Below the pieces are notes generated by a model. The model was given only the letters and a program-made list of their open reading frames with translations. It was not told the DNA's origin and did not search any database. Shown here piece by piece: positions 1 to 9,297 of a stretch of 64,000 bases of DNA (the stretch's first letter is position 1; every line of letters starts with the position of its first letter). The DNA comes from Methylocaldum szegediense (lineage in GTDB: Bacteria; Pseudomonadota; Gammaproteobacteria; Methylococcales; Methylococcaceae): NCBI RefSeq assembly GCF_949769195.1, contig NZ_OX458333.1, positions 1,922,001 to 1,986,000 of the forward strand, written 5' to 3'. The translations under genes and the position numbers were made by a program.

Positions 1-1238
1 TTTTTCGTACTGCCGTCGGCATCCCGGTAGTCGCCACGCAAAGTCTTGATGGGCATACGGTAGGTTTTGCCATCGAGGTCATAAACAAGCATTCCATCCT
101 GTACCGTGCCTTTTTCCGCCGCCTTCATTTCCGCTGCGGAGACACCGCTCATTACATCGATCTTGAAGCGCTTGTTTGCATGGTCCGGTATGAGTTTCGC
201 GATCACGTTTCTGGTCTTTGAGATCACCCAAGACGGCGACATGGGCACCATCCAGCCGGTCTCGGGGCACCGGGTCTCCAGGCAATAGAGATAAGCCTTG
301 GCACGATTGCCATGTTCGTCGTGCTCGATACCAAGCTCGGTAATTTCTTTGTCCACCACCTCGGCCACTTCGCGTTGCGCCTGTTCGATCTCGGCGCGGC
401 GCTCGGGAGAAGCGCCGATAATGTTGAGCGCTCCCCAGGTAAGCATGCAGGCTACGGGATTGAGGTCGGAAGCATACACGTCGCAGCCCAACCGCGCCGC
501 CTCGAAGGGAATGGAACCACCGCCACAAAAGGTATCGCCCACTCGGGGGCGATGGCCGTAGCGAAGAATGCCGAGCTGCTCAACAAGCTCCTCGTGGGAC
601 CAGGCTTCAATGCCTAGATGCGCATATTGACGGTTGACTGCGGGCCAGATGGGCGCATAAAGCCAGTTCTGATCGACCTCCTCCGGCCGTTTGCACAAAG
701 CGGCCTTTTCCTCATAAGTTTTGAAAGTGGACAGGGCCTTACGGTAGAGAAACAGTTTGTCGTCCTCGCTGACATCGCGCCGCCAACGAATGGCGATACC
801 CTCCTCGTCGCAGTCGAGCGGAAAAGTCCAAGACGCCACGTCCTCGGCCATGGGATCATCGCGCTTCACGTTGTGGCTGAAATAGCTCCACGGATTGTTC
901 AGCTCGATGCGAGCGGCGATGTCCGCAGGCCGCAGCGCGTTCTGACTCAAGGCGCGGCGCGCGAGACCTTCGTCGTCGAACGCCATTAGCTTTTCGAAAA
1001 TCTCCAGGTCCTTTTTCGCATCGCCCGTTTGCGGCAGCAGACAGCCCAGCACGATGGCGCGCACGAGAATCAATGGCTTGCGACCTTTCCAATAAGATCC
1101 CAAGCCTGTTAGGGTCTGACCGAGGTTAGCCTTACGCTCTTTCTGCGCTTCAAACGAAACTTTTTGGGCGGGGAAAACCGCCTCGATCAAGGCGGGAGCA
1201 TCTTTCAAAGCAAAAGGCTTCAAAGTCGTTTTAGTCAT
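1..1238 (-). CDS. DUF1156-family DNA methyltransferase (N-terminal part, runs off window)
   Basis: About 412 N-terminal residues are present; the C-terminus lies left of the window. The start is the ATG at 1238, 17 bp after the upstream DUF3780 gene. The opening MTKTTLKPFALKDAPALIEA and a stretch around 500-560 reading VGDTFCGGGSIPFEA (SAM-binding motif I, DxFCGGG) followed by YASDLNPVA identify a DUF1156 adenine/cytosine-type DNA methylase. The catalytic DPPY-type motif would be in the missing part, so activity cannot be judged. It is the last visible gene of a leftward operon with DUF499 and DUF3780 proteins. That gene set is known to be associated with anti-phage islands, where the methylase presumably marks self DNA; that role here is inference. 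Confidence 0.88.
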   Translation of the reverse strand, partial: MTKTTLKPFALKDAPALIEAVFPAQKVSFEAQKERKANLGQTLTGLGSYWKGRKPLILVRAIVLGCLLPQTGDAKKDLEIFEKLMAFDDEGLARRALSQNALRPADIAARIELNNPWSYFSHNVKRDDPMAEDVASWTFPLDCDEEGIAIRWRRDVSEDDKLFLYRKALSTFKTYEEKAALCKRPEEVDQNWLYAPIWPAVNRQYAHLGIEAWSHEELVEQLGILRYGHRPRVGDTFCGGGSIPFEAARLGCDVYASDLNPVACMLTWGALNIIGASPERRAEIEQAQREVAEVVDKEITELGIEHDEHGNRAKAYLYCLETRCPETGWMVPMSPSWVISKTRNVIAKLIPDHANKRFKIDVMSGVSAAEMKAAEKGTVQDGMLVYDLDGKTYRMPIKTLRGDYRDADGSTK

Positions 1239-1255
1239 CAAGCTCGATTTATTCG

Positions 1256-1885
1256 TCAGTTATCGTCATCAGCAAACAAATCCAGGGTCGGGCGATCGCT
1301 GTCCTTCGTTTCACGCTCTCGTCGGGCCCGAGGCTGCAATAGTTCGCTTTGGGCGACGTCACCCAGCGCATGGCGCAGGGCGAGCCGCCAGCCCTTGTTG
1401 CCATCCGCGACGCTACCGGTGCTCATGGCGGTCATCCCGAACAGCCACCAACGCTCCTCCGGGCGTAGTGCAAGCCAGTTGCGAATCGCCACGGGAATCT
1501 TGTCCATGTCCATATGCTCGACGGCCCAGGCCAGTACGCAGAGTTCCTTGCCGAGCAGTCGATCCACCCGGTTCTCGCCGACTTTCCAGGCGGACGTATT
1601 CAGATCGTGGGCCTTGAGCCGGGCATTGAAAGCGCGTTGAACCTCGCCTCGTATCGCGGTCCAGCGGGAACGATCCAGCAATACCCGGTCGATGACCGCT
1701 TGGCTCTCGCTCGCGGCCTGCAGTCCGAGGTATTCGCTGATCAGTACACGCCCGGTATTGGTCTTGGGAATGATGACCTTGAAGTGGTGCGGGTCGCTCG
1801 TGGCGGGCACGCCGAATCCAAGGGTTGGGCGAGCCGAGGGGGCTGTGTTCTTGGCGGCCTTACGCGTTGGCTGCGCCTTGGTCAT
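1256..1885 (-). CDS. DUF3780 domain protein (defence-associated)
   Basis: A 209-residue protein with a basic, low-complexity N-terminus (MTKAQPTRKAAKN), then a compact domain with GFGVPATSDPHHFKVIIP and VLISEYLGL near residues 23-55, a tryptophan-rich centre (PEERWWLFGMTAMSTG, about 140-155) and an acidic tail DLFADDDN. The start and the GFGVP segment match DUF3780 proteins, which occur almost only between DUF499 and DUF1156 genes in defence islands. It sits 7 bp after the DUF499 stop and 17 bp before the DUF1156 start, so the three are surely co-transcribed. Its biochemical role is unknown; a scaffold or specificity factor for the methylase-ATPase pair is inference. Confidence 0.8.
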   Translation of the reverse strand: MTKAQPTRKAAKNTAPSARPTLGFGVPATSDPHHFKVIIPKTNTGRVLISEYLGLQAASESQAVIDRVLLDRSRWTAIRGEVQRAFNARLKAHDLNTSAWKVGENRVDRLLGKELCVLAWAVEHMDMDKIPVAIRNWLALRPEERWWLFGMTAMSTGSVADGNKGWRLALRHALGDVAQSELLQPRARRERETKDSDRPTLDLFADDDN

Positions 1886-1892
1886 GCGTTCG

Positions 1893-4800
1893 CTACTCCT
1901 GAATCACGTCTCCAGGGCGCAATTCAATACCCACAAGCTTGGCAAACTCCTTGACATCGAAACCGGTTTCGAACTGGATACCGTCGGCAATGGTTATAGC
2001 CACCGGTGCTTGAGTTTCGTTGAGCACTTGGCGCAGGCTATCGATAACGCCTTCGATCATGGCTGCCGTCACTTCGCGTTCCTGAAATCGGACGGTGACC
2101 GTGTTTTCGCCCTCGCCGATCTCGATACGCACGCCCTTGAAGCGCGTGCCGGGCCGATCGCGGAAACGGTTGATCACGCCATAAACCCGATCGGTGGTAT
2201 CTAAGGCGACCCGCTTGCTGTTGAGCCGGGCCGGTTGCGTATCGATGATCTGGACGGTCTTGTCGCCGCTGGCCGGGATCTGGAAATCGGCGGTCTTGCT
2301 GGCTTCTCCGGCACAGGCGTAAACCAATAAGCGCACGGCCTGCGAACCGATCTCGAAAGGTCCTTCGTAAGGGATTCCGTTCTTCGGATTGGATCCGTCC
2401 AGGGTATAAAACAACTCGCCCCTCGGGGTACATTGCAACGTCACCCGGCGCTTGTCGGCCAACGGATCGACCTGGTGGCGAATCTTGAGATCGGCTACCC
2501 AGCGACGCGCGGGCCCTGACTCATACCGGCCGCTTGGGTCTTTGACCCAGAAGTAGAGAGTAGCCTCGGTAGTCCGGAAGTTTTCGGGGTCTTCCACTTG
2601 CGGATCTTCCTCCGACACATCCGGCTTGGTCGAATAGTGGATCACCGGGCTATCGCCTGCGTGACGCGGCGTCAGGCTCAGAATGGACTCTCCTGTTTCG
2701 GGATGGGTACTCTGCAAAGAAATATTGACGCTGGTTTTTTCCTTCGGAAAAGGGCCTTTTTCGATGTAACCGTCTTCTCCCAAGCGCCAGCGTCCTTGTT
2801 TGAGCGCCTCCGCCTTGAGGGTGTCCAACCCGCCGCTGCCCGGCATCCAGGGCCAAGCCGGATTGGTCTTGGCGCGACCGACCACATCCTTCCAAGGGGT
2901 GCGGCGGTTGTCCTTGCCGGAAGGCCAAAGTTCGGCTTCGGCCAAGGCAAAGTACTGGGCGAAATCGTCCTGCAAGTCCATCGCCAGCTTGTAGTTGGCG
3001 CGGGGGCTTGCCAGCAGCGCCTCGATTTGCGCCTCGGCGGACTGATCGCCGCGGCCTATGCGCAGCCCGTTATCGATAGTGACGCTAACTAGGGTTTCCC
3101 GGCCATCCATCTCGTCGATGCCGGGGAAATAAAGACGGTTATAGGCAGCGGACAAGGCCTTGTTGAAGCGATCCTTAGCCTCTTCCAACCGGTCTCGCGC
3201 TTCCTCGAACAGGGTGTCGCCGGGTTTGAGCCGTCCATAGATCTGTTCGATGGCGTAAAACTCACGCAGCCGATCTTCGACCGCATCGGCCAAGTGGCTG
3301 TCCTGTCCCGTCAATACCAGCAGATTGTTCTTTTCCTGCTGGAACTCGAAGAAATGATTGAGCTCACTCGGAGGCACGCGGCCATCCGGCCGGATCACAA
3401 TGAGCACGCGGGGACCGCTGAGCCTGAGCTCTTCAAGGCGGGGTAGAACTTGAACGTCCTGGTAGGCATTTCTGCGCTCCGGTTGCAGGATGCCGGTCAA
3501 TCGGTTGATGAAAGCCTGATCGATCTTGGGTTGCGGTATTTCCTTGGCATTGCGCTCGATCTGCCGAGACAGGTTTTCAGTTTCTTTGATGAAGAAACGT
3601 TGTTCCTCGCGGTGCAGATACCAGGCCTGTTCGCGCAGACGTTGTATCGCCTCGAGAAACTCGTCCGGCTTACGGTTGGGCGCCGCCAAGTATTCGATAA
3701 GCTCACTCTCGGACAGACCGATGCGGCCGCCCACAGCCCGGGAAAGCGAGGAAGCCAGAAGCAAGGTCATCACTTGGCGGGCGGCGTCACCTCCCAAATC
3801 ATCGTCGATTACCTCGGCAATGGCGTGGCCGTTGTCCGCAATATCATGGGCGACCGCCGGCATCAGTTTAGGAGCGATGCGTTCGATTTCGTCCTTGACT
3901 TGTTCGTCATTCAGATCGAGATGTTGAGTGCCGATCAGGAACACATCGTCGAGTTCTCGCTGCGCAACGCTTTTCAGAAGGCGAGCGGTAAACTGCATGA
4001 GTCCCCGTGTCTGGCGGAAACCTTCGTTTTCCTTGAATAGCGCAACCAGGTGTTTGAAAGATGGATGAAACGGATAGGTCTCCCGTACCTGCTCCGCGAT
4101 TTGTTCAAGACTTGCCGCGATAATGTAGCCGGCATCTTCAGCCTTCTTGACCTGCTGCGCATATTCTTCGGCGACTTCGGCAATCACGCGCTCATCCGGA
4201 AGCTCATCGATCAACCGTTTCTTGAGGATTTCGTAAATTTCATTACTCGCCAATTGGACCGGAGTAATGGTCATGGCCTGGCGACGGGTCTCCTGCTGAA
4301 GGTTGGAAATGGCTTCCCTCAGCGCCTTGGTTTGAGCCGTGTAACTGCCCGAGAGATTGGCTATGACGATACAGCACCTGGGTAACTCGAGGGCCGCGCT
4401 CATCAACGTGCTGAGACTGTAGACCACCATGTTCGCCAAAGTACCCTGGCCAAAAACCTGGGTGCTCGCGTTATCGAGGTAAGGCGGCAGCTCATCAAGC
4501 AAGATCAAGGTTGGCCTATCGCCGATGATCTCTTTCCATTTGCGTTGATCCACCGCTTTGGGACCGTTGACCCAATAGGGCTTTATGGCTTCGTCCTCAC
4601 CCAATTGGCTGGCGATCTCGCCCCAGATGTAGTTGTCCGGGTTGTTACGGCCATTGAATGCGGCGATGCGTGCGCTACCAAAATCAATGCGTTCGTTCAG
4701 CTCCGGCGCAAGTACGTCTTGGCGTAGATGTGGGTGGCGCGCCAGCAAACCCAAAGCGATCATCATGTGGGTCTTACCGCCACCCATGGCTTGAGTAAGC

Positions 4801-5012
4801 TCAAACACCGCCTGATCGGACTTACCGGAAAGCCGCAACATCCCCTCACGGAAAAGCTGCTCCATGCCATGGGTAACGTAGTTCCTGAGAAAAAACTCTC
4901 GACCGTCCCCTGCATCGTTAATCAGGTCTGCCAGGTTTTCGATGCCCTGACTCATTCGATAATCCTGGATGACAGGATTGAAACGGCAGGCCTGCTTAAC
5001 CGTCTTGATCAT
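1893..5012 (-). CDS. DUF499 domain P-loop ATPase (anti-phage island)
   Basis: 1039 residues, the usual size for full-length DUF499 proteins. Walker A is TQAMGGGKTHMM at residues 73-84 and the Walker B-like strand is PTLILLDELPPYL at about 167-179. A long helical middle (250-480) precedes a C-terminal part with beta-rich FN3/CHB-like segments (RGELFYTLDGSNPKNG, about 890). The GGGKTH loop and LLDELPP strand are hallmarks of the family. It is the first gene of the leftward operon with DUF3780 and DUF1156, and the region 5013-5100 upstream must hold the promoter. Family knowledge: DUF499 ATPases travel with DUF1156 methylases in defence islands and may pump or remodel DNA. No frameshift is seen, so the module looks intact within the window. 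Confidence 0.9.
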   Translation of the reverse strand: MIKTVKQACRFNPVIQDYRMSQGIENLADLINDAGDGREFFLRNYVTHGMEQLFREGMLRLSGKSDQAVFELTQAMGGGKTHMMIALGLLARHPHLRQDVLAPELNERIDFGSARIAAFNGRNNPDNYIWGEIASQLGEDEAIKPYWVNGPKAVDQRKWKEIIGDRPTLILLDELPPYLDNASTQVFGQGTLANMVVYSLSTLMSAALELPRCCIVIANLSGSYTAQTKALREAISNLQQETRRQAMTITPVQLASNEIYEILKKRLIDELPDERVIAEVAEEYAQQVKKAEDAGYIIAASLEQIAEQVRETYPFHPSFKHLVALFKENEGFRQTRGLMQFTARLLKSVAQRELDDVFLIGTQHLDLNDEQVKDEIERIAPKLMPAVAHDIADNGHAIAEVIDDDLGGDAARQVMTLLLASSLSRAVGGRIGLSESELIEYLAAPNRKPDEFLEAIQRLREQAWYLHREEQRFFIKETENLSRQIERNAKEIPQPKIDQAFINRLTGILQPERRNAYQDVQVLPRLEELRLSGPRVLIVIRPDGRVPPSELNHFFEFQQEKNNLLVLTGQDSHLADAVEDRLREFYAIEQIYGRLKPGDTLFEEARDRLEEAKDRFNKALSAAYNRLYFPGIDEMDGRETLVSVTIDNGLRIGRGDQSAEAQIEALLASPRANYKLAMDLQDDFAQYFALAEAELWPSGKDNRRTPWKDVVGRAKTNPAWPWMPGSGGLDTLKAEALKQGRWRLGEDGYIEKGPFPKEKTSVNISLQSTHPETGESILSLTPRHAGDSPVIHYSTKPDVSEEDPQVEDPENFRTTEATLYFWVKDPSGRYESGPARRWVADLKIRHQVDPLADKRRVTLQCTPRGELFYTLDGSNPKNGIPYEGPFEIGSQAVRLLVYACAGEASKTADFQIPASGDKTVQIIDTQPARLNSKRVALDTTDRVYGVINRFRDRPGTRFKGVRIEIGEGENTVTVRFQEREVTAAMIEGVIDSLRQVLNETQAPVAITIADGIQFETGFDVKEFAKLVGIELRPGDVIQE

Positions 5013-5416
5013 ACTTGAACGCTCCCCCCAACTGTTCCTGTTTGCTCTGAGCTTCTTCAGTGGCGATGCTATGTTTTCCAGTAATCCTGGATCAACGCTC
5101 TTGTAAATATAGTGGGATATTACGGACGGCCTGCGATACGCAGCGCCTCATTCAGATGCGGCTCGCCGGAAAGTCTGCATTGCAACCTCAGGGGTAGCAT
5201 GCTCCTTGCCGGAAGCCTCGGAAAAAATATCACAATATACTGTAACGTCCTGTACCGGACAATCAGGAGGTCGGAGTCGCCTGCCCCCTTCGGCTGCTCG
5301 TCCTTCGCGCGATGCGCTACACGCAGCTTTACTGAACGGGGCGGCATTCTTACAAGCCAGTTGCTCAAGGTGTCGTATTCTGTGCGTGGACTCTTTTGAC
5401 TTAAGTTGATCAACGT
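5013..5416. other. Intergenic stretch upstream of the DUF499 operon
   Basis: No convincing gene. Short open frames on both strands (for example 5148-5444 on the minus strand) lack family resemblance and overlap one another. The segment next to 5012 should contain the promoter of the DUF499-DUF3780-DUF1156 operon. The rest lies directly downstream of a decayed integrase tail and may be old element DNA. Confidence 0.5.
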
Positions 5417-5590
5417 CTACTCCGACGCGAGATTCTGTTTGCACAGCTTCTCGACTGCATCGATCAGATTCCGGATCTCCGCCGTCGAGTAATGGGTCCT
5501 GATCCTTCCCGCGACATGCCCAAAAAATCCTGCCGATCCTCCAGACTCACCTCAGCCGGGTGCTGCCCGACCAGTATTAACCCAACGCAG
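5417..5590 (-). pseudogene. Decayed C-terminal fragment of a phage-type tyrosine integrase
   Basis: Reading leftwards, one frame gives AEVSLEDRQDFLG and, after a one-base deletion at about 5521-5525, the next frame gives GHVAGRIRTHYSTAEIRNLI and ends EKLCKQNLASE with a TAG at 5417-5419. Joined, this is the classical DFLGHxxGRITTHYS C-terminus of phage integrases, containing the conserved GH and the nucleophile tyrosine (HYS). No matching N-terminal or central part is visible to the right, where a different gene begins at 5649. It therefore looks like the truncated, frameshifted tail of an integrase that once moved this island. The exact left end of homology is uncertain. Confidence 0.6.
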
Positions 5591-5648
5591 GTAAGCCGCT
5601 CACCGTGCGACAGAGAGATTTATTTTGTGGGGATGGATCTAGGCCGTG

Positions 5649-6506
5649 CTATCGGATCGCTTTCAAAAGACGGCTCTCGTACTTCTTGCGAAGATCGTGC
5701 TTCCAGCTATCCATCAAGTAGAAGTATCCGGAAATCCCCGTTCGAACGTGCGGTCCACGCGCTTTCTTGGGAAGAGGCTTTTTGTAAGCCCTGAATTCAA
5801 TTTTGCCGTTAACTCTTGGGTCGGCGTAAATCACCCAATTTTCCATTTCGCTCGTGTAAGACTTAACGTTGTCTTCGCAGGTGATCTGGAATCCTAAATA
5901 CGCTAATCGCTGTTCGGCCCAAGCCAGTTCACTCTCGTTACGGAAAGTGCCGCCGAAAATGAAGCCTTCATCAATCAGCTCGGGTTCCCGATCTGGTGCA
6001 ATGCGATAAAGGACCTCCGAAGCTTTGCGCTGTCTTCGTCGCTCTTCTTCTTGAGCTTTCTCGATCTGTTCTTCGGCATGAAATTTTTCATGCCAATACT
6101 CCTTAGCGAGCGCAAAAGCCGCCTCCAAGACTGCACAGGGACGCGTGTTACCCCAGCCGACAAGATGGCGCCGAAGTCCTTCTGGAACAGCAAACCCTCT
6201 TTCGTAGGGAGAGGTGCTCTCCCCACCACATAATGGACAATAGGCACGATCAGAAAAATAGGAACCCTTTTCCGGAGCGAGAATCTGCGCAAGCGACACA
6301 ATAGTCTCGGCGGTTCTGTCTAGCCAACCATAGGTTTCTTGTCTTGACTCGCACGAAAGATAACTCTTGAGCGCCTCTTGAGCTTCTTTCGGCACTAGGT
6401 TGAGAATGGTGTATCGCGCCTCACGCAGCCTATCCTCAAGAGCATTTATCTTTTCTTCGTATGGTTCGACAATGGCAGAAAATTCTGGAAATCGATTCTT
6501 AGGCAT
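5649..6506 (-). CDS. Hypothetical protein with CPLCGG zinc-ribbon-like motif and coiled coil
   Basis: 285 residues, not recognised as a named family. Visible features: an N-terminal helical stretch (YEEKINALEDRLREARYTIL, residues 14-33), a possible half zinc knuckle YCPLCGGESTSPYERG (about 92-107), a charged coiled coil EEQIEKAQEEERRRQRKASE (about 145-165), and a C-terminal alpha/beta part ending LRKKYESRLLKAIR. Only one CxxC is seen, so a metal site would need a partner or dimer. It lies between an integrase remnant and the tRNA-Arg element, in accessory DNA, so an element-borne or defence-related role is possible but unproven. Confidence 0.65.
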   Translation of the reverse strand: MPKNRFPEFSAIVEPYEEKINALEDRLREARYTILNLVPKEAQEALKSYLSCESRQETYGWLDRTAETIVSLAQILAPEKGSYFSDRAYCPLCGGESTSPYERGFAVPEGLRRHLVGWGNTRPCAVLEAAFALAKEYWHEKFHAEEQIEKAQEEERRRQRKASEVLYRIAPDREPELIDEGFIFGGTFRNESELAWAEQRLAYLGFQITCEDNVKSYTSEMENWVIYADPRVNGKIEFRAYKKPLPKKARGPHVRTGISGYFYLMDSWKHDLRKKYESRLLKAIR

Positions 6507-6748
6507 CGTCAGTCCTTTATCACGAACTTACCCCTCAAGAAAGTACGCTAGTCCACGATGAAATTTCACTTGGGCGACGTTTGAAGATCAATAGCGCTCA
6601 GTTTGGATATCTCATATGTTCCGACGTCTTGAATCCCGCGATTTTCGTGAACACAAGCGTTCGCCGTAACAACCCAGCCTTCTAAACAGAAGGCCAATCG
6701 GCATTTGAATGGACTATGACACCTTTTTAATATTATCGCCTGCCTGCT

Positions 6749-7246
6749 TCAAACCTTCTTGCTCCACAGTAAAGCCAGCGCAGCCACCGCTTCGCCACGT
6801 TCAAGCCAGCCGGTCGCTTCTGCAAAATGCCGAATACGCTCCAAGGTCTTGGGCGTAGCTTTCCTGCGCAGAACTGCCGAAATATCATCGGGGTGCGTAG
6901 CCCATGGCCAGATCGCACGACCAACCGTCTGGGCTTTACTGAGCAGAAGTCGCTGCGCTCCGAAACCCGCCCTCGTTGATATCTCCCCGATGGAAGACCG
7001 GCACGCAAGCTGGAAAGTCCTACAGCTCGCGAACATTCCTGATTTCGCTTGCCATGACGGCCTCCCCGTGCAGCTTAGGTAGATTTTGTCCAGCAGAGCG
7101 AGCGGTTCGATCACAAACGGACGATCCGCCTTCAACACCCCAGCGGTAATCTCCGCGAATCTGCTAGCGGTGTTCAGAATTCGCGAGCGCTGTTCAGAAA
7201 TGGGGGCAATGCTAGTGGAGGAAGAACGGACTAATCTTTTTAGCAT
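6749..7246 (-). CDS. Hypothetical protein, possibly decayed
   Basis: A 165-residue open frame. The N-terminal third (ASRFAEITAGVLKADRPFVI) and the last 50 residues (TLERIRHFAEATGWLERGEA) look protein-like, helical and acidic/basic mixed. The middle (SCTGRPSWQAKSGMFASCRTF) looks out of frame, so the gene may carry compensating or uncorrected frameshifts. No family is recognised. It is divergent from the small rightward gene at 7328. Coding status is uncertain. Confidence 0.3.
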   Translation of the reverse strand: MLKRLVRSSSTSIAPISEQRSRILNTASRFAEITAGVLKADRPFVIEPLALLDKIYLSCTGRPSWQAKSGMFASCRTFQLACRSSIGEISTRAGFGAQRLLLSKAQTVGRAIWPWATHPDDISAVLRRKATPKTLERIRHFAEATGWLERGEAVAALALLWSKKV

Positions 7247-7327
7247 AGCGGCAAACTCGATGGCCCGAGATCAGGAAGACACAACGAAGTGGACGAAAAA
7301 ACAGAAGAACAGACAGGAGCTATTCTG

Positions 7328-7558
7328 ATGAACAATGTCGTTCAGTTTCCCGGAAAATCCAAGGAGCCTTCTGATCACAGCCTGGCTCTGCTGACGCTCG
7401 ACGAGGCTTTCCGCGGTGTCGTCATCGCCTGGATTCAACTCCGGGACATCAAGCTGGTGGACAAACTCTTTGGATACGTAGTCGAGGGATACAATAACGG
7501 TACCTACGTGATCGACGTTCCCGAAAAATACTGGACTCCGGTAAAAGAGGAAACTTAG
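7328..7558 (+). CDS. Small hypothetical protein
   Basis: 76 residues starting MNNVVQFPGKSK. An AGGAG at 7315-7319, 8 bp before the ATG, decides this start over an upstream in-frame ATG at 7289. The protein has a helical, hydrophobic middle (LTLDEAFRGVVIAWIQLRD) and an acidic C-terminus. The family is not recognised. It stands alone, rightward, between accessory genes and the tRNA-Arg attachment locus. Confidence 0.5.
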   Translation: MNNVVQFPGKSKEPSDHSLALLTLDEAFRGVVIAWIQLRDIKLVDKLFGYVVEGYNNGTYVIDVPEKYWTPVKEET

Positions 7559-7747
7559 CTAACGCGTGCAGGATTCGACAGGAAGCAAAGGACCTGTTTC
7601 AAACGTCCGACGGTTAGAGCACTTCCCTAAGTGAATGATCACGGACCATCGGTATGCCGATGGTTTTCCGCGGGAACAAATTTGTCTATCTCATTCTGGA
7701 TGGTCCTTGCCCCCTATTGAGCCTGAGCTTTCGTCAGACGGTAGGCA

Positions 7748-7804
7748 TGAAAAAACCCTTTGCACCGTTCAGCGTGAATGATTTGTGAACGAGAAAGGGT
7801 TCTA
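7748..7804 (-). terminator. Rho-independent terminator of tRNA-Arg
   Basis: On the minus strand AACCCTTT and AAAGGGTT pair, with an inner GTTCA/TGAAC stem, followed by TTTTTTC. It lies about 35 bp beyond the tRNA 3' end, as expected for a tRNA transcript. Its presence suggests that the DNA left of 7839 is genuine tRNA-downstream flank. Confidence 0.6.
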
Positions 7805-7838
7805 AGGAGGGCAAGAACTCTATAGTCCTTGACTTGAA

Positions 7839-7915
<77 letters not shown>

Positions 7916-7966
7916 ATGCCGCGCAATCAATAACTTACCGCGCATGTCCAAATTAGGCCAACGCCC

Positions 7967-7987
7967 TGTGTCACACTTCTGTCACAG
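7967..7987. promoter_or_regulatory. Paired TGTCACA motif, candidate left integrase arm site
   Basis: Two TGTCACA copies start 11 bp apart (7969 and 7980), in the spacing TGTCACACTTCTGTCACA. The same double motif, with one base changed, occurs at 13659-13676 just inside the right repeat. A further TGTGACA lies at 9060. Symmetric placement inside both att repeats fits arm-type integrase binding sites; regulation of int is an alternative. Confidence 0.5.
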
Positions 7988-7995
7988 AGGCGATT

Positions 7996-8961
7996 ATGGC
8001 GACTATCCGAAAACGGGGGTCAAGTTGGCAGGTTCAGGTTAGAAAAAAGGGGCAGATGCTCTCCAAAACCTTCGAGAGAAAGACAGACGCTCAGACGTGG
8101 GCGGCCGAAATCGAGGGACAAATCGGCAAAGGTACCTTTGTAAATCCTACATTCGCCGAGCGCACGACACTCAATGAGCTTTTGGACCGATTCGAAGCGG
8201 AGATACTACCTTCGCTTCGCGGGCAGAAGGCCGAAAAAACCCGGATCAAACATCTACGGCGTGAACTTGGCAAGCATACCTTGGTGGAACTCACACCTTG
8301 CCGTTTAGCGGAATTCCGACAAGAACGCTTGAAAGCTCTTAGTCCGCAATCGGTCAAGCACGAATTGGGTTTGTTGAATCGCGTCTTAAAGTTGGCCCAC
8401 GGCGAATGGGGAATCCATTTGCCGGGAGGCGTTCCGACAGTAAAGGCTCCGCGACTGCCGCGAGGGCGGGAACGGCGCTTAGAAGCCGGTGAGTTGGAGC
8501 GGTTGCTTGAAGCGTTGGCAGTGTCGCCGACGGCACAGACAATGGTTCAGTTTGCACTTGAAACAGCGATGCGGCGGGGTGAGCTGTGTGCAATGCGCTG
8601 GGAGGATGTTGATATGCGCCGAGGGGTGCTTCACATTCCTCAGACGAAGACCATGGTACCGCGAACAATTCCGCTGACGAGCAAGGCTGTCGCGATTTTA
8701 AAGAGATTACCGCGAAATCTCACCGGGAAAGTCTGGAACATGACGCCTGACGGTCTTACCCATGCGTTTGTTAAGGCGTGCCGTCGAGCGGGTATTGAGG
8801 ACTTGCACCTTCACGACCTTAGACACGAAGCGACAAGCCGACTGATTGAGAAAGGATTGAGTACCATGGAGGTATCCGCGATTACCGGGCACCAGAGTCT
8901 GGACATGCTGAAACGCTACGCGCACTTAAGACCGGAGGACATCCGGGAGAAGTTGGGGTAA
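7996..8961 (+). CDS. int: Tyrosine recombinase / site-specific integrase
   Basis: 321 residues, full length. An N-terminal arm-binding-like region (residues 1-50, GSSWQVQVRKKGQ), a core-binding SAM-like domain (about 58-150) and a C-terminal catalytic domain. The catalytic set is visible: R193 (AMRRGEL), H273 and R276 (HDLRHEAT), H299 (TGHQSL) and nucleophile Y308 (KRYAHL). The start at 7996 follows the paired TGTCACA motif at 7967-7987 by 8 bp, suggesting autoregulation by the integrase itself. It should recombine the 53-bp core in tRNA-Arg. It is oriented away from the tRNA, whose 5' end faces it, the opposite of the usual tRNA-3'-end arrangement. Confidence 0.95.
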   Translation: MATIRKRGSSWQVQVRKKGQMLSKTFERKTDAQTWAAEIEGQIGKGTFVNPTFAERTTLNELLDRFEAEILPSLRGQKAEKTRIKHLRRELGKHTLVELTPCRLAEFRQERLKALSPQSVKHELGLLNRVLKLAHGEWGIHLPGGVPTVKAPRLPRGRERRLEAGELERLLEALAVSPTAQTMVQFALETAMRRGELCAMRWEDVDMRRGVLHIPQTKTMVPRTIPLTSKAVAILKRLPRNLTGKVWNMTPDGLTHAFVKACRRAGIEDLHLHDLRHEATSRLIEKGLSTMEVSAITGHQSLDMLKRYAHLRPEDIREKLG

Positions 8962-9095
8962 GTACGATGTCGGCGGATTAATGAGGGGATTAGCGGTGAT
9001 TTGCGGTCTCTTGACTAAGTTCAAACCGTGCGTTAAAAATGACGACGCCTGTCGCATGTTTGTGACAGTTCTTCCCCCACCAGAAGGAACCGTTA

Positions 9096-9287
9096 ATGAA
9101 TAGGGACGATTCGATCATATTCCGCAAAAGGCCGTTAGCGCAACACCTTGGAGTATCGATTTCGACGCTCGACCGGCTGCGTGCTACCGATCCTACCTTC
9201 CCCCAAGAATTTCGCTTAGGAAAGCGTGCAATCGGCTTTCTTCGAGCCGATGTTGAGCGGTGGCTGGCGTCTAAACGGACTAGCTAG
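9096..9287 (+). CDS. AlpA-family DNA-binding regulator / excisionase
   Basis: 63 residues with the AlpA pattern: RKRPLAQHLGVSISTLDRLR (winged-helix recognition part), FPQEFRLGKRAIGFLRADV and WLASKR at the end. Family members activate integrase or act as excision factors in satellites and prophages. An AGAAGGA before the ATG supports the start. It lies between int and the primase-helicase gene. A TGTGACA box lies about 30 bp upstream of its start. Confidence 0.85.
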   Translation: MNRDDSIIFRKRPLAQHLGVSISTLDRLRATDPTFPQEFRLGKRAIGFLRADVERWLASKRTS

Positions 9288-9297
9288 CCACAAAGAA

